In this document: one piece after another, positions 54,697 through 64,000 of the stretch
Position numbering within the stretch: position 1 is the stretch's first letter
How the letters are laid out: each line of letters begins with the position of its first letter
DNA from: Hortaea werneckii
Lineage: Eukaryota; Ascomycota; Dothideomycetes; Mycosphaerellales; Teratosphaeriaceae
Reading direction: 5' to 3'
Assembly: GCA_037044905.1 (NCBI GenBank)
Contig: JBAOKB010000168.1
Span: 304,493-368,492, forward strand
Length of the DNA stretch: 64,000 nt
The notes under the pieces: model-generated
Database searches by the model: none
What the model was told of the DNA's origin: nothing
The model's input: the letters and a program-made list of their open reading frames with translations, nothing else
Program-made: the position numbers and the translations under genes

Positions 54697-55599
54697 ATGA
54701 GACCTACTATTATCCTGGTACACGGTGCCTACCACAGTCCCTCCCATTTTGACAAGCTGGCATCATGTCTTCACCGGGCAGGATATGAAGTCGAAGCCGT
54801 AGACTTGCCTTCAGTGGGAATCGAGCAAGACCCCGGAGATGCGTTACGACGTGACACGAAAGCCGTCCTTCTAGCCATCGAGAAGCTGACAAACGAAGAC
54901 AAAAATGTAGTTGTATTCATGCACAGCTACGGCGGAGTAGTAAGTCTCCCTGTATTTTATCAGGAAAATAGAAATAAAAAGGAAGAAGAAGAAGACCCCA
55001 ACTCCCCCAGATTACATCTTCCACCACTAACACGACCCCACCCAAAGTGCGGCAGCGAAGCCTCAGCCTCCTTCCTCTCCCACCAACCCCCAACCTCCCA
55101 ACCAGACCGTCCCCACGGGACAATAACCCGCCTCATCTATCTCAACGCCGAAATCCTCCCCCAAGGCCAAAGCTGGATGGAAACACACACCTTGGCCCAA
55201 GACCCCTTGCTGGCCAACCTCCCCATCAACTTGAACCAAGAAACCAACACCCTCACCTTCCTCGAACCGCTGAAATACTTCTACACGCCCACCACCTCCC
55301 CGCTAGAAGCCGAGATCGCCACTTCAACCCTGCAACCCATGGCAATGTCGGCCTTCACCCAGAAAGCCGAGTGCGATGCCTACGGGACATGGGCCGCGCA
55401 CCGCGTGCCCGTGAGCTATGTGGGTTGTAAGCAGGATGCGCTGTTGCCGTGGGGGATGCAGCAGGAGTATGTAGCGCGGTTGCGGGACAGCGGGGTGAGC
55501 GTGTCGAGTACGTGGTTGGATTACGATCATTCGCCTTTTGTGAGCCAGGCGGAGGAGGTGGCGCAGTTGATTGAGGTGGCGATTGATAAGAGTGAGTAA
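54697..55599 (+). CDS. alpha/beta hydrolase (AB hydrolase 1-like esterase)
   Basis: Small alpha/beta-fold hydrolase, probably an esterase; substrate unknown. Exons 54697-54939 and 55048-55599 give 264 aa. The 108-nt intron has a GTAAGT donor, a CACTAACA branch sequence and an AAAG acceptor. It is a multiple of three with no stop, so the read-through frame of 300 aa is also open, but the insert is low-complexity and breaks the domain. Family motifs: TIILVHGAYHSPSHFDKL (oxyanion region), nucleophile FMHSYGGV (Ser), acid GCKQDALLPW (Asp) and base DYDHSPFVSQ (His). No signal peptide or membrane segment. Confidence 0.88.
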   Translation: MRPTIILVHGAYHSPSHFDKLASCLHRAGYEVEAVDLPSVGIEQDPGDALRRDTKAVLLAIEKLTNEDKNVVVFMHSYGGVVSLPVFYQENRNKKEEEEDPNSPRLHLPPLTRPHPKCGSEASASFLSHQPPTSQPDRPHGTITRLIYLNAEILPQGQSWMETHTLAQDPLLANLPINLNQETNTLTFLEPLKYFYTPTTSPLEAEIATSTLQPMAMSAFTQKAECDAYGTWAAHRVPVSYVGCKQDALLPWGMQQEYVARLRDSGVSVSSTWLDYDHSPFVSQAEEVAQLIEVAIDKSE

Positions 55600-56021
55600 G
55601 CTGCTATGAAAGGGGAGGGAGCCTGAGGCGGGTTTTTTCGACGGGTGTACAGGGACCGTTGGCTAGGAAAGGGGGGGGGTTTTAGAATGCAAATGTCACG
55701 GTGATGTGAATGCTGCTGACTGCGTGTGTCCTGTCCTGTCCTGTCCTCTCTTCTCTTCTTCTTTTTTTCCCCCTCCTCTGCGGAGATAAGTTTACTAAAA
55801 TTGCCTATGGATGTTATCAAGAAGATCATGAGACCCCTGCTCGGATGAGACAGTCATCCCGTCTTCGAAGGAGAAGCACGGAAAACAACTTTTGCAGGAA
55901 AACTCCAGCATCGCTTCCAGGAATGCAGAGAAGAGGAATCCCTCCCTCACGCACTCTCCACGGCCCCTTTTCTTCATCCCAGCAATCCCTCTCAGCCCAT
56001 CTCACCCCCTTTCCCATGACT
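55600..56021. other. intergenic between convergent genes
   Basis: Contains a G run around 55670-55678 and a short CCTGT microsatellite at about 55729-55746 followed by a pyrimidine tract. No gene. Confidence 0.5.
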
Positions 56022-57701
56022 TTAAATCCCATCCATCTCCCAATCATCTAACATCTCTCCCTCTTCCTCCTCTCCCGTCCCCTCACCTAGTCCATCACCC
56101 CACGGCAACCTCCCAACCTCCGCACAAGTCAGATACTCCAACCCGACCCTCTCCCTCTCCTCCAGGAACAAATTGCTCTTCACAAGCGGCCCAACAATCT
56201 CTCTTGCCCTCTTCTTCAAGGCCACGAGATAAGTCCGAATAGTCTTGAAATCGTCACCGTATTCCGCCGAGTTCCATTTGGCTTCGACTTCGTCAGCGGA
56301 AAGATACGCATCGCCAGCTTGGGAGAGAAGACGGTAGAAGCCCGCAATGGTCAGACATTCCGGAGTCGATGTCTTCGCGTGGCTGTAGGCATTGGTTGGG
56401 TGGGAGCACGTAGATGTAGGACGTGCGGTAGCAGCACCATCGTCAGGTGCAGCGGCGAGTAATTTGAGCTGGGACAGGTGGTCGGAAATGTAATCGCGCC
56501 AGAGATTGACAGTGTCGTACACGGTGGAATGGCGACGCTGACTGACTGGCGCACCTTTAGTCGCCATCAATGTCGTTGATTTCGATGTTCCAGCCTGCGT
56601 CGTCTGCGTGTAAATAGTGGTAAGGAGTAACTCCTCATCAACCTCGTACCGCTTCATTCTTTCCTGATCCGCGCGCTCCTTGACGAGATTCATGACGGTC
56701 TCGGGAAGGCCATCCAGCTCGACTTTCCTCTGCGAGTGAAGACCCACAACATGGACAAATGCCTCTTTATACACTAGTTCACTCTGCAGCTTCACAGCCA
56801 GTGCGAGCCATCGAACAGGAGCAGCAGCGATGGCAGAGTATAGAGTTCCGTTCGTGATCCAGTCATAGCTCAGAGTTTTGAAAGCCAGGCTTGCAGGCTC
56901 GCAGCTGTAAAAGGTTGCCACAGCCATTAGACCTTCTAGGAGCGGAAGGGCGGCGTCGGCTTGTTTTGGCAGCCCCACGCGTGCAGTGGAGAGGGTAGAG
57001 GTACTTAACAGGATGCGGAAGAAGGCGGTGTAGGCGATAGACCAGTCGGCAGCAGCTTTCTGGGCTTCTTTGCGCTGAAGTGCGGGGCTCTTGCTCAGTG
57101 GCTCAATCTTAATCTTGTCCTCCTTCACTGTCTCCACCGTCTGCTGTTGATCTCCAGCTAGTTCCGTATCAGAGAGAAGCGTGTTCAAATCACTGCATTT
57201 GAGGATAGGCATATTACTCCCAGTCTGGCTGTCCGTTTTGAGCACCAAAAGGTGCTTGACGCGATCGTCCTCTTCTTGCGGCGGACATTCGCTCGTGAAT
57301 GACATCCCATGCTTCTTGACGAAATCTGGGATGCGCTGCTGCAGCATCTCAGACTTGAGCAGAAGATTCCTCGTAAGATCTGTTGAGCTCACGACCACTA
57401 GAGTATCGCGGTCTCTGATGGCAGCGTGACCTCTCTTCTGATTGATCGCTTCGACAACTTTGTGAACCAGGGTAGGCTCTGCCACTGACTTCATTTCGCC
57501 GTCCATGTCGATGTCTTGTGTATTTGAAGAGGCCGGAGTCGACAAGTCCGAAGATGCTCGCTTCAATTCAGCTTTATCCGACGAGCTTGTTTGGATGTAG
57601 TCAGGCGGCGGAGAATAGCCGTCCGTGGCCATGCTATCTGTGCTTTCGTCCGCCTTCGAGTCGGTTTCCATTTTGTTGGACGAGTTGACTGTATCGCGCA
57701 T
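56022..57701 (-). CDS. fungal BTB/POZ-like protein of unknown function
   Basis: Single exon, 559 aa, intact. I do not recognise an orthologue. The middle part reads like a fungal BTB-domain protein. A strand segment RDRDTLVVVSSTDLTRNLLL is followed by LKSEMLQQRIPDFVKK, then a helical region (WSIAYTAFFRILLST ... LPLLEGLMAVATFYSC ... APVRWLALAVKLQSELVYKE). This resembles the BACK-like part of proteins in which the key is read from side of a BTB fold. The N-terminus is Ser/Asp-rich and the C-terminus very acidic (EEEEGEMLDDWEMDGI). Start is Met 57701 or Met 57671 (METDSKADES). Likely cytosolic or nuclear; no membrane segment. Confidence 0.7.
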   Translation of the reverse strand: MRDTVNSSNKMETDSKADESTDSMATDGYSPPPDYIQTSSSDKAELKRASSDLSTPASSNTQDIDMDGEMKSVAEPTLVHKVVEAINQKRGHAAIRDRDTLVVVSSTDLTRNLLLKSEMLQQRIPDFVKKHGMSFTSECPPQEEDDRVKHLLVLKTDSQTGSNMPILKCSDLNTLLSDTELAGDQQQTVETVKEDKIKIEPLSKSPALQRKEAQKAAADWSIAYTAFFRILLSTSTLSTARVGLPKQADAALPLLEGLMAVATFYSCEPASLAFKTLSYDWITNGTLYSAIAAAPVRWLALAVKLQSELVYKEAFVHVVGLHSQRKVELDGLPETVMNLVKERADQERMKRYEVDEELLLTTIYTQTTQAGTSKSTTLMATKGAPVSQRRHSTVYDTVNLWRDYISDHLSQLKLLAAAPDDGAATARPTSTCSHPTNAYSHAKTSTPECLTIAGFYRLLSQAGDAYLSADEVEAKWNSAEYGDDFKTIRTYLVALKKRAREIVGPLVKSNLFLEERERVGLEYLTCAEVGRLPWGDGLGEGTGEEEEGEMLDDWEMDGI

Positions 57702-58014
57702 ATCGCCGTCTATTCGTGTTAGAGTCTGATGGAAATAGGAGGCTTCGGCGTCCGGAAAGAAGGTACACGTTAGTTGAAGGTAGTCCGCTGCTTGGCAATG
57801 AAGTGAAGTGAAGTCTTCTCACGGTCCTGAGCAGGATAAACGCTGTGCACCTGTCAGAAAGCGCGCAGCTTCAGAAAAGAAGCCTTGGTGCAAAGTAAGA
57901 CTTCAAAGTCTGTTGTCAGCAAGACAGCTTAGAGAGACCAAAAAGCCCTTAAAATCTGTATCAAAAGAGTCAGCTTCATCGATGCTCGACTTCACTTCCA
58001 CACGCCACTTCAAC
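57702..58014. other. intergenic
   Basis: 313 nt between the BTB-like gene start and the AP-2 mu stop, both on minus; presumed promoter of the BTB-like gene. An upstream intron here cannot be excluded. Confidence 0.5.
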
Positions 58015-59334
58015 TCACCTGATCTCGTAGCTGCCCGCTCTCGTCATATACCTGACCCACTTGACACTGCTGTAATTGCCCTTCTCAAATACCTTCAGGT
58101 ATCTCACCAGCAACCCACTGCTCGTGAACATCAGCAGATTGAACTGCATGCTCAAAGGCGGGCGACTCCACTGCTTTGCTGTAGTGGTCGCGGTCAGCTC
58201 CGCCTCTGCACTCAAGACGAACTCGCTTTGGCCTGTGAAGCGGGCGATGCGCCAGACGATGCAATTCTCGGCCGGTTCGTACTTGGCTTTGCCTTGGCTG
58301 GCGCGATGGGTGGTTGAGGCTGTGTTGAGAGGTGTAGGGATGCGGACCAGCACGTTGGTGGCGAAGAGCTTTGGTCCGTAGTTGGAGCGGATGGCGATGC
58401 TGTATTCGACTTTGCTCTTGCCAACTTCGTTCACGATGGCGTGGACCTTGAATGGTAGGTTGACGTTTTCCGTTGCGCGGTAGTTCATGAGTTGGAAAGA
58501 GCCATCTGGTGGAATGAAGGAGATGGTGCGATCATTCGTGAAGGAGGACAGCCTAACACATTGGTGTAGCGAAACGTCTTCGAGAGTCACGGAGCCGGCA
58601 GCGGCCTTGGTGGCTTTGTTGCCGGAGATATTTCCTATAGGGCCACCAAGAGCAGGCTCCATGCCGGCATTGCCCAATGTCAAAGAGTCATTGAGACCGA
58701 ACTTGCATTCTGGTGTGCCGGAAAGATAAGCGCGCATCTCGATGGCTCCGTTGACGTCGGCTCGCAGGACTGTCCCGGTAGCGGATACGAGCAGGTTGAC
58801 ATCTTCAATGACATCGACAAAAGCTTCGTTCTTGCGGTACTTGATGTTGTCTCTTCTCCAGCTGAGAGCACCGGTGGCTTGCATAGTGATCTTGCTGCTG
58901 TCCTCAAGTGCCCTCTCAGACTTGACACCCTCGGTCGTAATGTACATCTTCAGCGTCTCGGTCTCAGTATTCTGGGGATAGCCAAAGTCCAAGATCTCGT
59001 CTAGCAGCTCATATACCATGACGAAGTTGCTCTTAACAGCCTCCTCATCGAACCGACCAAAGTAGCTCTTTCCCAGGCCTACCAGCTTGTAGAGGAATTC
59101 GAAGACCAGGGCGGAGTTTACATTGCCCTTGGAGACGCCGACAATATAGATGTTTTCGTTCTTGATATGGCTGAATGTGGTGGATCCGAGAGTCAGAATG
59201 GGAGAGCGAATCTGAGCATTGGATATGACCTGGATGCGGAAGACGTCGGCGAGACGAGGGCGCATGTCCTGGCGGAAGGCACGCATGATGAGCAGCTCGC
59301 CCTTCTGATTGAAGAGCAGCACGCCGGAGAGCAT
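58015..59334 (-). CDS. apm4: AP-2 adaptor complex subunit mu
   Basis: Medium chain of the AP-2 clathrin adaptor used in endocytosis at the plasma membrane. Single exon, 439 aa, intact. The start is the ATG at 59334, giving the classical N-terminus MLSGVLLFNQKGELLIMRAF; the frame opens upstream to 59409 but without family sequence. The longin-like N-domain (about residues 1-140) contains NIYIVGVSKGNVNSALVFEF and YELLDEILDFGYPQNTE. The C-terminal mu-homology domain starts at WRRDNIKYRKNEAFVDVIED and holds the FIPPDGSFQLMNYR strand. It ends YSSVKWVRYMTRAGSYEIR, as in other AP-2 mu chains, rather than the AP-1 or AP-3 versions. Confidence 0.96.
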   Translation of the reverse strand: MLSGVLLFNQKGELLIMRAFRQDMRPRLADVFRIQVISNAQIRSPILTLGSTTFSHIKNENIYIVGVSKGNVNSALVFEFLYKLVGLGKSYFGRFDEEAVKSNFVMVYELLDEILDFGYPQNTETETLKMYITTEGVKSERALEDSSKITMQATGALSWRRDNIKYRKNEAFVDVIEDVNLLVSATGTVLRADVNGAIEMRAYLSGTPECKFGLNDSLTLGNAGMEPALGGPIGNISGNKATKAAAGSVTLEDVSLHQCVRLSSFTNDRTISFIPPDGSFQLMNYRATENVNLPFKVHAIVNEVGKSKVEYSIAIRSNYGPKLFATNVLVRIPTPLNTASTTHRASQGKAKYEPAENCIVWRIARFTGQSEFVLSAEAELTATTTAKQWSRPPLSMQFNLLMFTSSGLLVRYLKVFEKGNYSSVKWVRYMTRAGSYEIR

Positions 59335-59770
59335 GGTGACGGTGGCGCGTCCGAGGACGACTGGGAGGGGCGGAGCGCGGTAGAGCGGTGCAGCGATTGG
59401 GATAGTCAAGCCAGCAGAGACGGGACCCTCGACGTCTCCAGCTGTTGCTGGACTTCTACTTTGGGAAGCAGCGCTGCTAGGAGGAGGAAGTCCGAGCTTT
59501 CGCTTCGGTCCACGCAGCCGAGACGCTAGCGTTGAGCCTCGAGCGCATGCTCATACGCCAGCAACTGCGTCAAGCCCATGGATCTTCGAGACACAGCCTC
59601 ACCATCCACACATTCTCTGAGCCCGACTCACTACTGATCATCCTCGGAGAGCCTTCAAACCGCGCGCAGTACCCGCTGCACCTTTCCGTCACCGCCAACG
59701 AGCTCCTGCGATACCCTCCGCCCCCCGATAAGGCTTCCGCGCCTCCCCATCGCACCCCCCATCACCCACC
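59335..59770. promoter_or_regulatory. divergent promoter region
   Basis: 436 nt between AP-2 mu (minus) and the RNase-kappa-like gene (plus). A plus-strand frame 59532-59774 overlaps the start of the latter and is not supported. Confidence 0.4.
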
Positions 59771-60165
59771 ATGAAGCCCGTCGTATCCGCCTTCAACGCA
59801 TGGACATGGTACATACGACCATTCAAAAGAGCTGTACACGTACTATACTAACACGCAACCCCAGCATCGTCATCTCCGTCTTCGCCATAGTCATCCTCTC
59901 CGCCATCGGCTCCATGTTCGCCAAGGGCCACCACACCATGATGGGCTCGGAGGAAGACCCTAAAGACGGCGGCAAAGTCGCCGCGGCAGTATTCGGTGCC
60001 GTAGCTGTATATGGCGTACGTGATACAGCAACCCGAGGGAGATATGGGAAGCAGACAACTGGATAAAGTGGCTAACGCAGCAAACAGGCTTTCCTCGTGT
60101 TCTGCGGACTCCAGGCCTTACTGCACAAGAGGCAAAGTCGACAGGGTGAGATTGCGCTGCGGTGA
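59771..60165 (+). CDS. RNase kappa-like small membrane protein (V-ATPase-associated family)
   Basis: Two-helix membrane protein resembling fungal members of the ribonuclease-kappa / V-ATPase accessory family. Exons 59771-59808, 59865-60015 and 60088-60165 give 88 aa. Intron 1 has a perfect TACTAAC branch sequence; intron 2 starts GTACGT. The protein starts MKPVVSAFNAW. Helix 1 is IVISVFAIVILSAIGSMFA and is followed by a short polar loop (KGHHTMMGSEEDPKDGGKV). Helix 2 is AAAVFGAVAVYGAFLVFCGL, and the tail LLHKRQSRQGEIALR is basic. All three exons join in one frame, which supports a gene too small to stand out as a single frame. Confidence 0.82.
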
Positions 60166-61092
60166 AATGGGACTGGCGATGTAAGACGATAGGGATGAGG
60201 TCCGGATTCCAGACCGCGTGATAGAGAACGGGAGGATATACATTAGGCGAAGGTGGGAGTTACGAATCGGGAATACGATGGTCTGGCGTTCTAAGGGGAG
60301 GGAGGGAACTTTTCCTGAGCGTTCTTTGCGGGAGTCATTGTTCTTTGTGTGGTATGTATGAGATATCTAGCAATACCTTGACACTATTTTTCCCAACAGC
60401 CGTCAAGATGGACCGATTTAGGCATCAACGTGACAGATTGCGATAGGTGGGCTGGGCAGGCGTTTCACAAAGGCTCTCAGCTGCTTGTCGGTTATTATTC
60501 TGGGAGCTTGGATCCTGTTCTGGGAACGTGAGCTCCATTCTAGATCCCGCTCAATCACAACGCAGGCTGCCGATGTTCGTGGAGGTCTTCGCCTTCAAAG
60601 CTGGAGACTGGCTCTGGAAAGTTGAAACGAGATAATCATAGCCTTCGATTGTCACGCGACTGTCTAATTCATAGTTGCAAACACCAAGGAATACTTTTTC
60701 TCGCCCGCCGAAAAAGGAAGGTCCGGTTTGGCCTCTGGTTCTTCTGTGATAGTTGTGGTTACCTGCTATCGATTTTCACTGGGCGACGACTTGTTCGTGT
60801 ACTTTGTGACTGGTAGCTGGGTTTCTATTACTTGAAGAGGCTTCGGAAGTGAAGAGACGCGCTGATTTGCGTCATGCTGGGTTGGCTAGGAATAGGCCGA
60901 AGGGACTTAAGATTGAATGGGTATCTAAACGCTTATGTATTCACTACATCCCCTTACCGAGGACAGAATTCCGTCTGGCACTGCAGTCTTAGCACAACCG
61001 TCCAGCAAGCAGCCTGACAATATCAATTTTCGAGCCCCGCGACATTACAGGCTTCTGCATTAGAAACCTTTTCCAGACGAAAGAGAGAGAAG

Positions 61093-61144
<52 letters not shown>

Positions 61145-61265
61145 AAGAAAGAGCAGCTCTGCACAGATCAAATCTCCTACAAATATTCGGAGCCAAATCG
61201 TCCAAAATTCCACCATCTTCACGGAAGATCAAGAAAAGCCTCAAAACATCTCGATAAAAAAAAAA
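60166..61265. other. intergenic with long poly-G tract
   Basis: 1.1 kb between convergent genes. Apart from the G tract (separate entry) nothing is supported. Minus-strand proline-rich frames over the tract are artefacts of the homopolymer. Confidence 0.6.
61097..61143. repeat. 47-nt uninterrupted poly-G run
   Basis: Counted directly as 47 consecutive G, flanked by an AG-rich stretch (GAGAGAGAAGGGA) on the left and AAAGAAAGAG on the right. Such a run could form G-quadruplex structure on the plus strand, or could mark a sequencing or gap artefact. Confidence 0.95.
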
Positions 61266-63485
61266 TCATCCACCCAAAGTCCCCGCCCCCATCTTCTTCC
61301 TTCCTCTCGCCCGTCTCCCAGCCCTCCTCTCCTCCAAATTCCTCTTAGCCTCGGCGCGCTGCTCCTCAGCAATAGCCGCCTGCCTAGCATTCTCCTCCTC
61401 CTCAGCAAGCGCAGCCTGCATCGCCGCCTCCTTATCCTTCAAGCTCTCCTTGATCACCTGCTCCGCATGGGCATAGGAATCGTACTTGGTATAATCGCTG
61501 ACTTCCGTCCCCGTCTCCTGGGCATAGTGCTGCAGATCCATGGGGCGGTGCGGGTGGTGGGCGCGACCTAGCAGGGCGTCCGTGACGCGCTGGGGATCGA
61601 GCTTCTCTTCCCGGTTGAACTTGAGCTTGATCTGCTTGCGGGTCTTGGGCGGGAACATTTTCGAGATGAGGAAGAAGTCCGTGCCGAACATTTGGAGGGC
61701 GGAGTAGAAGCGGTCGGTCTCCTCTTCGCCCCAGGGGTCGGATTTTAGTTTCCAGGCGGGGACACGCTCGCGGGGGTCGCGCCGGCGGTTGTTGACGCCT
61801 GTTAAGCGGTTGAGGCGGAGGGTCAGGTCGTTCTCTTCTTCTACGATGATGTCGTCTCGGGCGGCGGCCTCGGCTGCGGCGGCCTGCTCGGCGGCAATAT
61901 TGGTCGATTCTTCGTCAAGCACCATTTCGCCGTTGACTAAGCGAAGCTGAGGACCAGCAGCTGTACCAGACGGTTGAGCAGGTTGCTGTCCGTCGTCCTC
62001 TGCGTTGTCATTATCTTCATTTTCATTACCATCACCTTCTTCGTCGGCCCCTGCCTCCGCGTCATCAGCTTGCCCATCGGCCCCTTCTGTGCTCTGGACG
62101 ATGCCTTCATTTTCGCCATCTTTCTTCTTTCCCTTCTTGCCTTTCTTTTTCTTCTTATTGCCGTCCTCGTCCTCTTCGCCACTTCCGTCTTCGCCCTCGC
62201 GTTCCTTCTCCTTAGCCCTCTCAGTTTCCTCTTTCTCTCTCTGTCTCTGCTCCTCTTCCTCTTGTTGCTGCTGACCGTTCCTGATCTTTTCAATCTCTTC
62301 GTAACGTTTCCTGGCAACCTCATCCCAATCGATCTCAGCCATCTTCTTCTCGCGGTCAGAGACCTTGCCATGTCGTGCATCGATAGTCAAATCCCACATA
62401 GAGACAGTGGCAGGGTCGTGCTCATGAGCTTCGGGATCGGACTCATCCTCCTCTTCCTCCTCTCCTGCAGTTGGCATACCATCCTCACCCTCAGCGGTGT
62501 TTTCACTGCGTGGTTGTCGTTTCTTGCGAGGGCCTGTCTTCTTCTTGGGCATGTTTGTGCGGCGTCTTCTCGGCTTTGTGGCAGCATCGACAGCAGCAGA
62601 AACAGCTGCGCTGTCTCCTTCCTCGCCCTCCGGCGGCGGCGTCTCTTCCGTGACCGTTGCCGCGCTCTTCTTTTTCGGCTGTCTCCGTCTCTTGGGTTTG
62701 GCAGGTGGTGCGGCATCGCCAGTGGGGGCATTTTCTCCAGAAGATGCGACCGGTAACCTCTCTTGAGGTGGGAGGATTGCACCATCCTCTCCTCTTGCTT
62801 CCGTTAGGTTGGGAGTGCTGCTTTCAGGCGCAGCCTTCCTTGCCCGCTTCGGGGCAGGCCTGGTGGGCTGCTCTCCGGCATCCTTCCTCTTTTGTCCCAC
62901 CGACTGCGATCCGACGATGTCTTCTGCTGGCGATGCGGCTGAGGCCGGGTCGTCCACATGGCGGATTGCCGGAGGCAATTCAGGCTCCTGTACATGTTGT
63001 GGAGGACGAGCGGGTCGTGTCTCTACAGGAGACTGGGGGCGAATGATCTCATCTCGCTGATACTCCAGCTCGCCTACAGGAATATGTGCTGGTGCTGGTG
63101 CTGGCGCTGGGGGTGGGATGCTCTGTGGTGGCGGAGCGGGTGCTTCGGTGGGGGAGACATGATGCTGCTGATTTGCTGCCTGGGTCGGAGGAGGGGATGG
63201 CGGACGGGAAGGCTCGATTGGTGCTGGCGGAGGGGGGTGGTGTATCGGTGCTGGTGCAGGCGGGGTAGCCTCAGCCACGCTCTGTTGCGTCGCAGGAGGG
63301 CTTGGCGGCGGAGCAGACTCTTGTGCAGGCGCCGCACTCTCAGCAGTCGAGGCGGGCGTGGTCTGACTGGGAGGAGCAGGTGCAGGAGGCTTTGGCGGTC
63401 CAGACGGCGGGGCTGCTCTCCGGCGGGCAGGCGCTTTGGGAGCTGCCTTCTTGCCGGAGACGGCAGACGAAATGAGTGTGGACAT
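61266..63485 (-). CDS. bdp1: TFIIIB subunit Bdp1 (B'')
   Basis: RNA polymerase III initiation factor subunit Bdp1, which with Brf1 and TBP recruits Pol III to tRNA and 5S genes. Single exon, 739 aa, intact. The start is Met 63485 (MSTLISSAVSGKKAAPKAPA), matching the fungal N-terminus; the frame runs upstream to 63548 without family sequence. A long Pro/Ala-rich N-terminal half is followed by basic clusters (KPRRRRTNMPKKKTGPRKKR). Then comes MWDLTIDARHGKVSDREKKM, an acidic/Lys-rich low-complexity region, and the diagnostic SANT domain (DPWGEEETDRFYSALQMFGT ... FLISKMFPPKTRKQIKLKFN). The C-terminal helix is Glu/Ala/Arg-rich. Notable beside two tRNA genes, though that is coincidental. Confidence 0.95.
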   Translation of the reverse strand: MSTLISSAVSGKKAAPKAPARRRAAPPSGPPKPPAPAPPSQTTPASTAESAAPAQESAPPPSPPATQQSVAEATPPAPAPIHHPPPPAPIEPSRPPSPPPTQAANQQHHVSPTEAPAPPPQSIPPPAPAPAPAHIPVGELEYQRDEIIRPQSPVETRPARPPQHVQEPELPPAIRHVDDPASAASPAEDIVGSQSVGQKRKDAGEQPTRPAPKRARKAAPESSTPNLTEARGEDGAILPPQERLPVASSGENAPTGDAAPPAKPKRRRQPKKKSAATVTEETPPPEGEEGDSAAVSAAVDAATKPRRRRTNMPKKKTGPRKKRQPRSENTAEGEDGMPTAGEEEEEDESDPEAHEHDPATVSMWDLTIDARHGKVSDREKKMAEIDWDEVARKRYEEIEKIRNGQQQQEEEEQRQREKEETERAKEKEREGEDGSGEEDEDGNKKKKKGKKGKKKDGENEGIVQSTEGADGQADDAEAGADEEGDGNENEDNDNAEDDGQQPAQPSGTAAGPQLRLVNGEMVLDEESTNIAAEQAAAAEAAARDDIIVEEENDLTLRLNRLTGVNNRRRDPRERVPAWKLKSDPWGEEETDRFYSALQMFGTDFFLISKMFPPKTRKQIKLKFNREEKLDPQRVTDALLGRAHHPHRPMDLQHYAQETGTEVSDYTKYDSYAHAEQVIKESLKDKEAAMQAALAEEEENARQAAIAEEQRAEAKRNLEERRAGRRARGRKKMGAGTLGG

Positions 63486-64000
63486 GGGGCTATGGCGGAC
63501 GTGGTCAGGTGATCTAGAATCGTGTTGTAGACACCATGCTCCTTCCACAGAGGCGCGTCGGAGGGAGGAAGGGGAAGGTGACAGACGAGCGTGAATACTA
63601 CAGTACCTAGGTACCTACCAGTACTATGTACTATAGCAAAGAGTGAATGGAAGTCCGTGTTCGTGTTCGGCAGTCGCGATCGACGCGCATAATCGATAAC
63701 GCGGCAGCGCTACCGCTTCCTCCCGACCGTCCCAGCACTTTCTTTCCTCAAGCCTTGCACCGCCGGCCTGCTCTCCTTTCGCAGACTCGATGTCGCCGGG
63801 GCTTTCACTTTTGACACCTCAACAACACGACTCGCCTTCCAACGTGCAGCGCGTCAGACTCCGATCAACATCATCGGCGACCGGTTGATTCTTTCCCTTC
63901 CTGGCTGAGGCGTGGTGCTAGTCAGAGCAGAGATGGTGACATCAGCCTAAGCACAATCCTTTCGCGCCTTTTGCGTGAGACGTCGGTTGGGTCCTTCAAA
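63486..64000. other. 5' region of Bdp1 and window edge
   Basis: Promoter side of Bdp1, with a TACCTAGGTACCTACC element at 63604-63619. No gene start that I can support lies in the remaining bases. Confidence 0.5.
63604..63613. repeat. TACCTAGGTA palindrome
   Basis: Perfect 10-bp palindrome about 120 nt upstream of the Bdp1 start; third full copy of this core in the window. Confidence 0.85.

Noticed and set aside
60989..61244. Proline-rich frames on the minus strand over the poly-G tract
   Set aside because: Their proline runs are only the translated homopolymer; no conserved sequence flanks them.
61974..62756. Long plus-strand frame opposite Bdp1
   Set aside because: Antisense shadow of the Lys/Glu-rich low-complexity part of Bdp1; Bdp1 has a recognisable SANT domain and start.
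1..64000. Transposable elements, CRISPR arrays or prophage-like genes
   Set aside because: No transposase, reverse transcriptase, long terminal repeats or spaced direct repeats were seen; CRISPR is not expected in a fungal nucleus.

Overview
This window is nuclear DNA of a filamentous ascomycete (Pezizomycotina; Dothideomycetes is my best guess from overall protein character, not proven). The evidence is densely packed genes on both strands, short introns of mostly 47-110 nt with GTAAGT/GTGAGT-like donors and CTAAC/CTGAC-like branch points, intron-containing nuclear tRNA genes, and typical fungal proteins: Zn2Cys6 regulator, short alpha-actinin, MFS sugar and Dal5-type permeases, a CTC-free SAT4/Pth11-like 7TM protein, Rad16, RNA polymerase I A49 and TFIIIB Bdp1. 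I place about 30 protein genes and two tRNA genes.

Layout. 0.8-12 kb: a fungal membrane/coiled-coil protein, an 11-exon sugar transporter, and a full-size ABCB multidrug-type transporter on the minus strand. 12-26 kb: a secreted four-module cysteine-rich protein, a 7TM protein, Kin17, tRNA-His, alpha-actinin, a badly interrupted S9 peptidase and Rpa49. 26-34 kb: a promethin-like lipid-droplet protein, a PTS1-bearing acyl-CoA dehydrogenase, and a divergent pair made of a Dal5-type permease and a D-2-hydroxyacid dehydrogenase, then tRNA-Ala. 34-41 kb: a secreted enzyme-like protein divergent from an amino-acid/choline-type permease, with a Zn2Cys6 regulator next to it, which looks like a small catabolic locus. 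41-45 kb: Caf1/Pop2 deadenylase, complex I B12 subunit and a thioredoxin-fold protein. 45-50 kb: an accessory-looking stretch with a diverged UstYa-like membrane protein, a SAT4/Pth11-like 7TM protein and a secreted FAD oxidase. 50-64 kb: housekeeping genes Rad16, an alpha/beta hydrolase, a BTB-like protein, AP-2 mu, an RNase-kappa-like membrane protein and Bdp1.

The most striking property is technical or evolutionary rather than a new system. At least ten genes carry single-base frameshifts, mostly one base missing from a short G, C, A or T run, while family-typical protein continues in the next frame with no gap. In each of the genes where exon lengths could be summed, restoring the single base gives a length divisible by three. 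They hit conserved housekeeping genes (Kin17, alpha-actinin) as well as transporters, so uncorrected homopolymer errors in the assembly are the simplest explanation. The S9 peptidase (about five shifts) and the N-terminal half of the ABC transporter (three) are the best candidates for true decay. I found no convincing undescribed multi-gene system; the candidate functional neighbourhoods are listed as findings.
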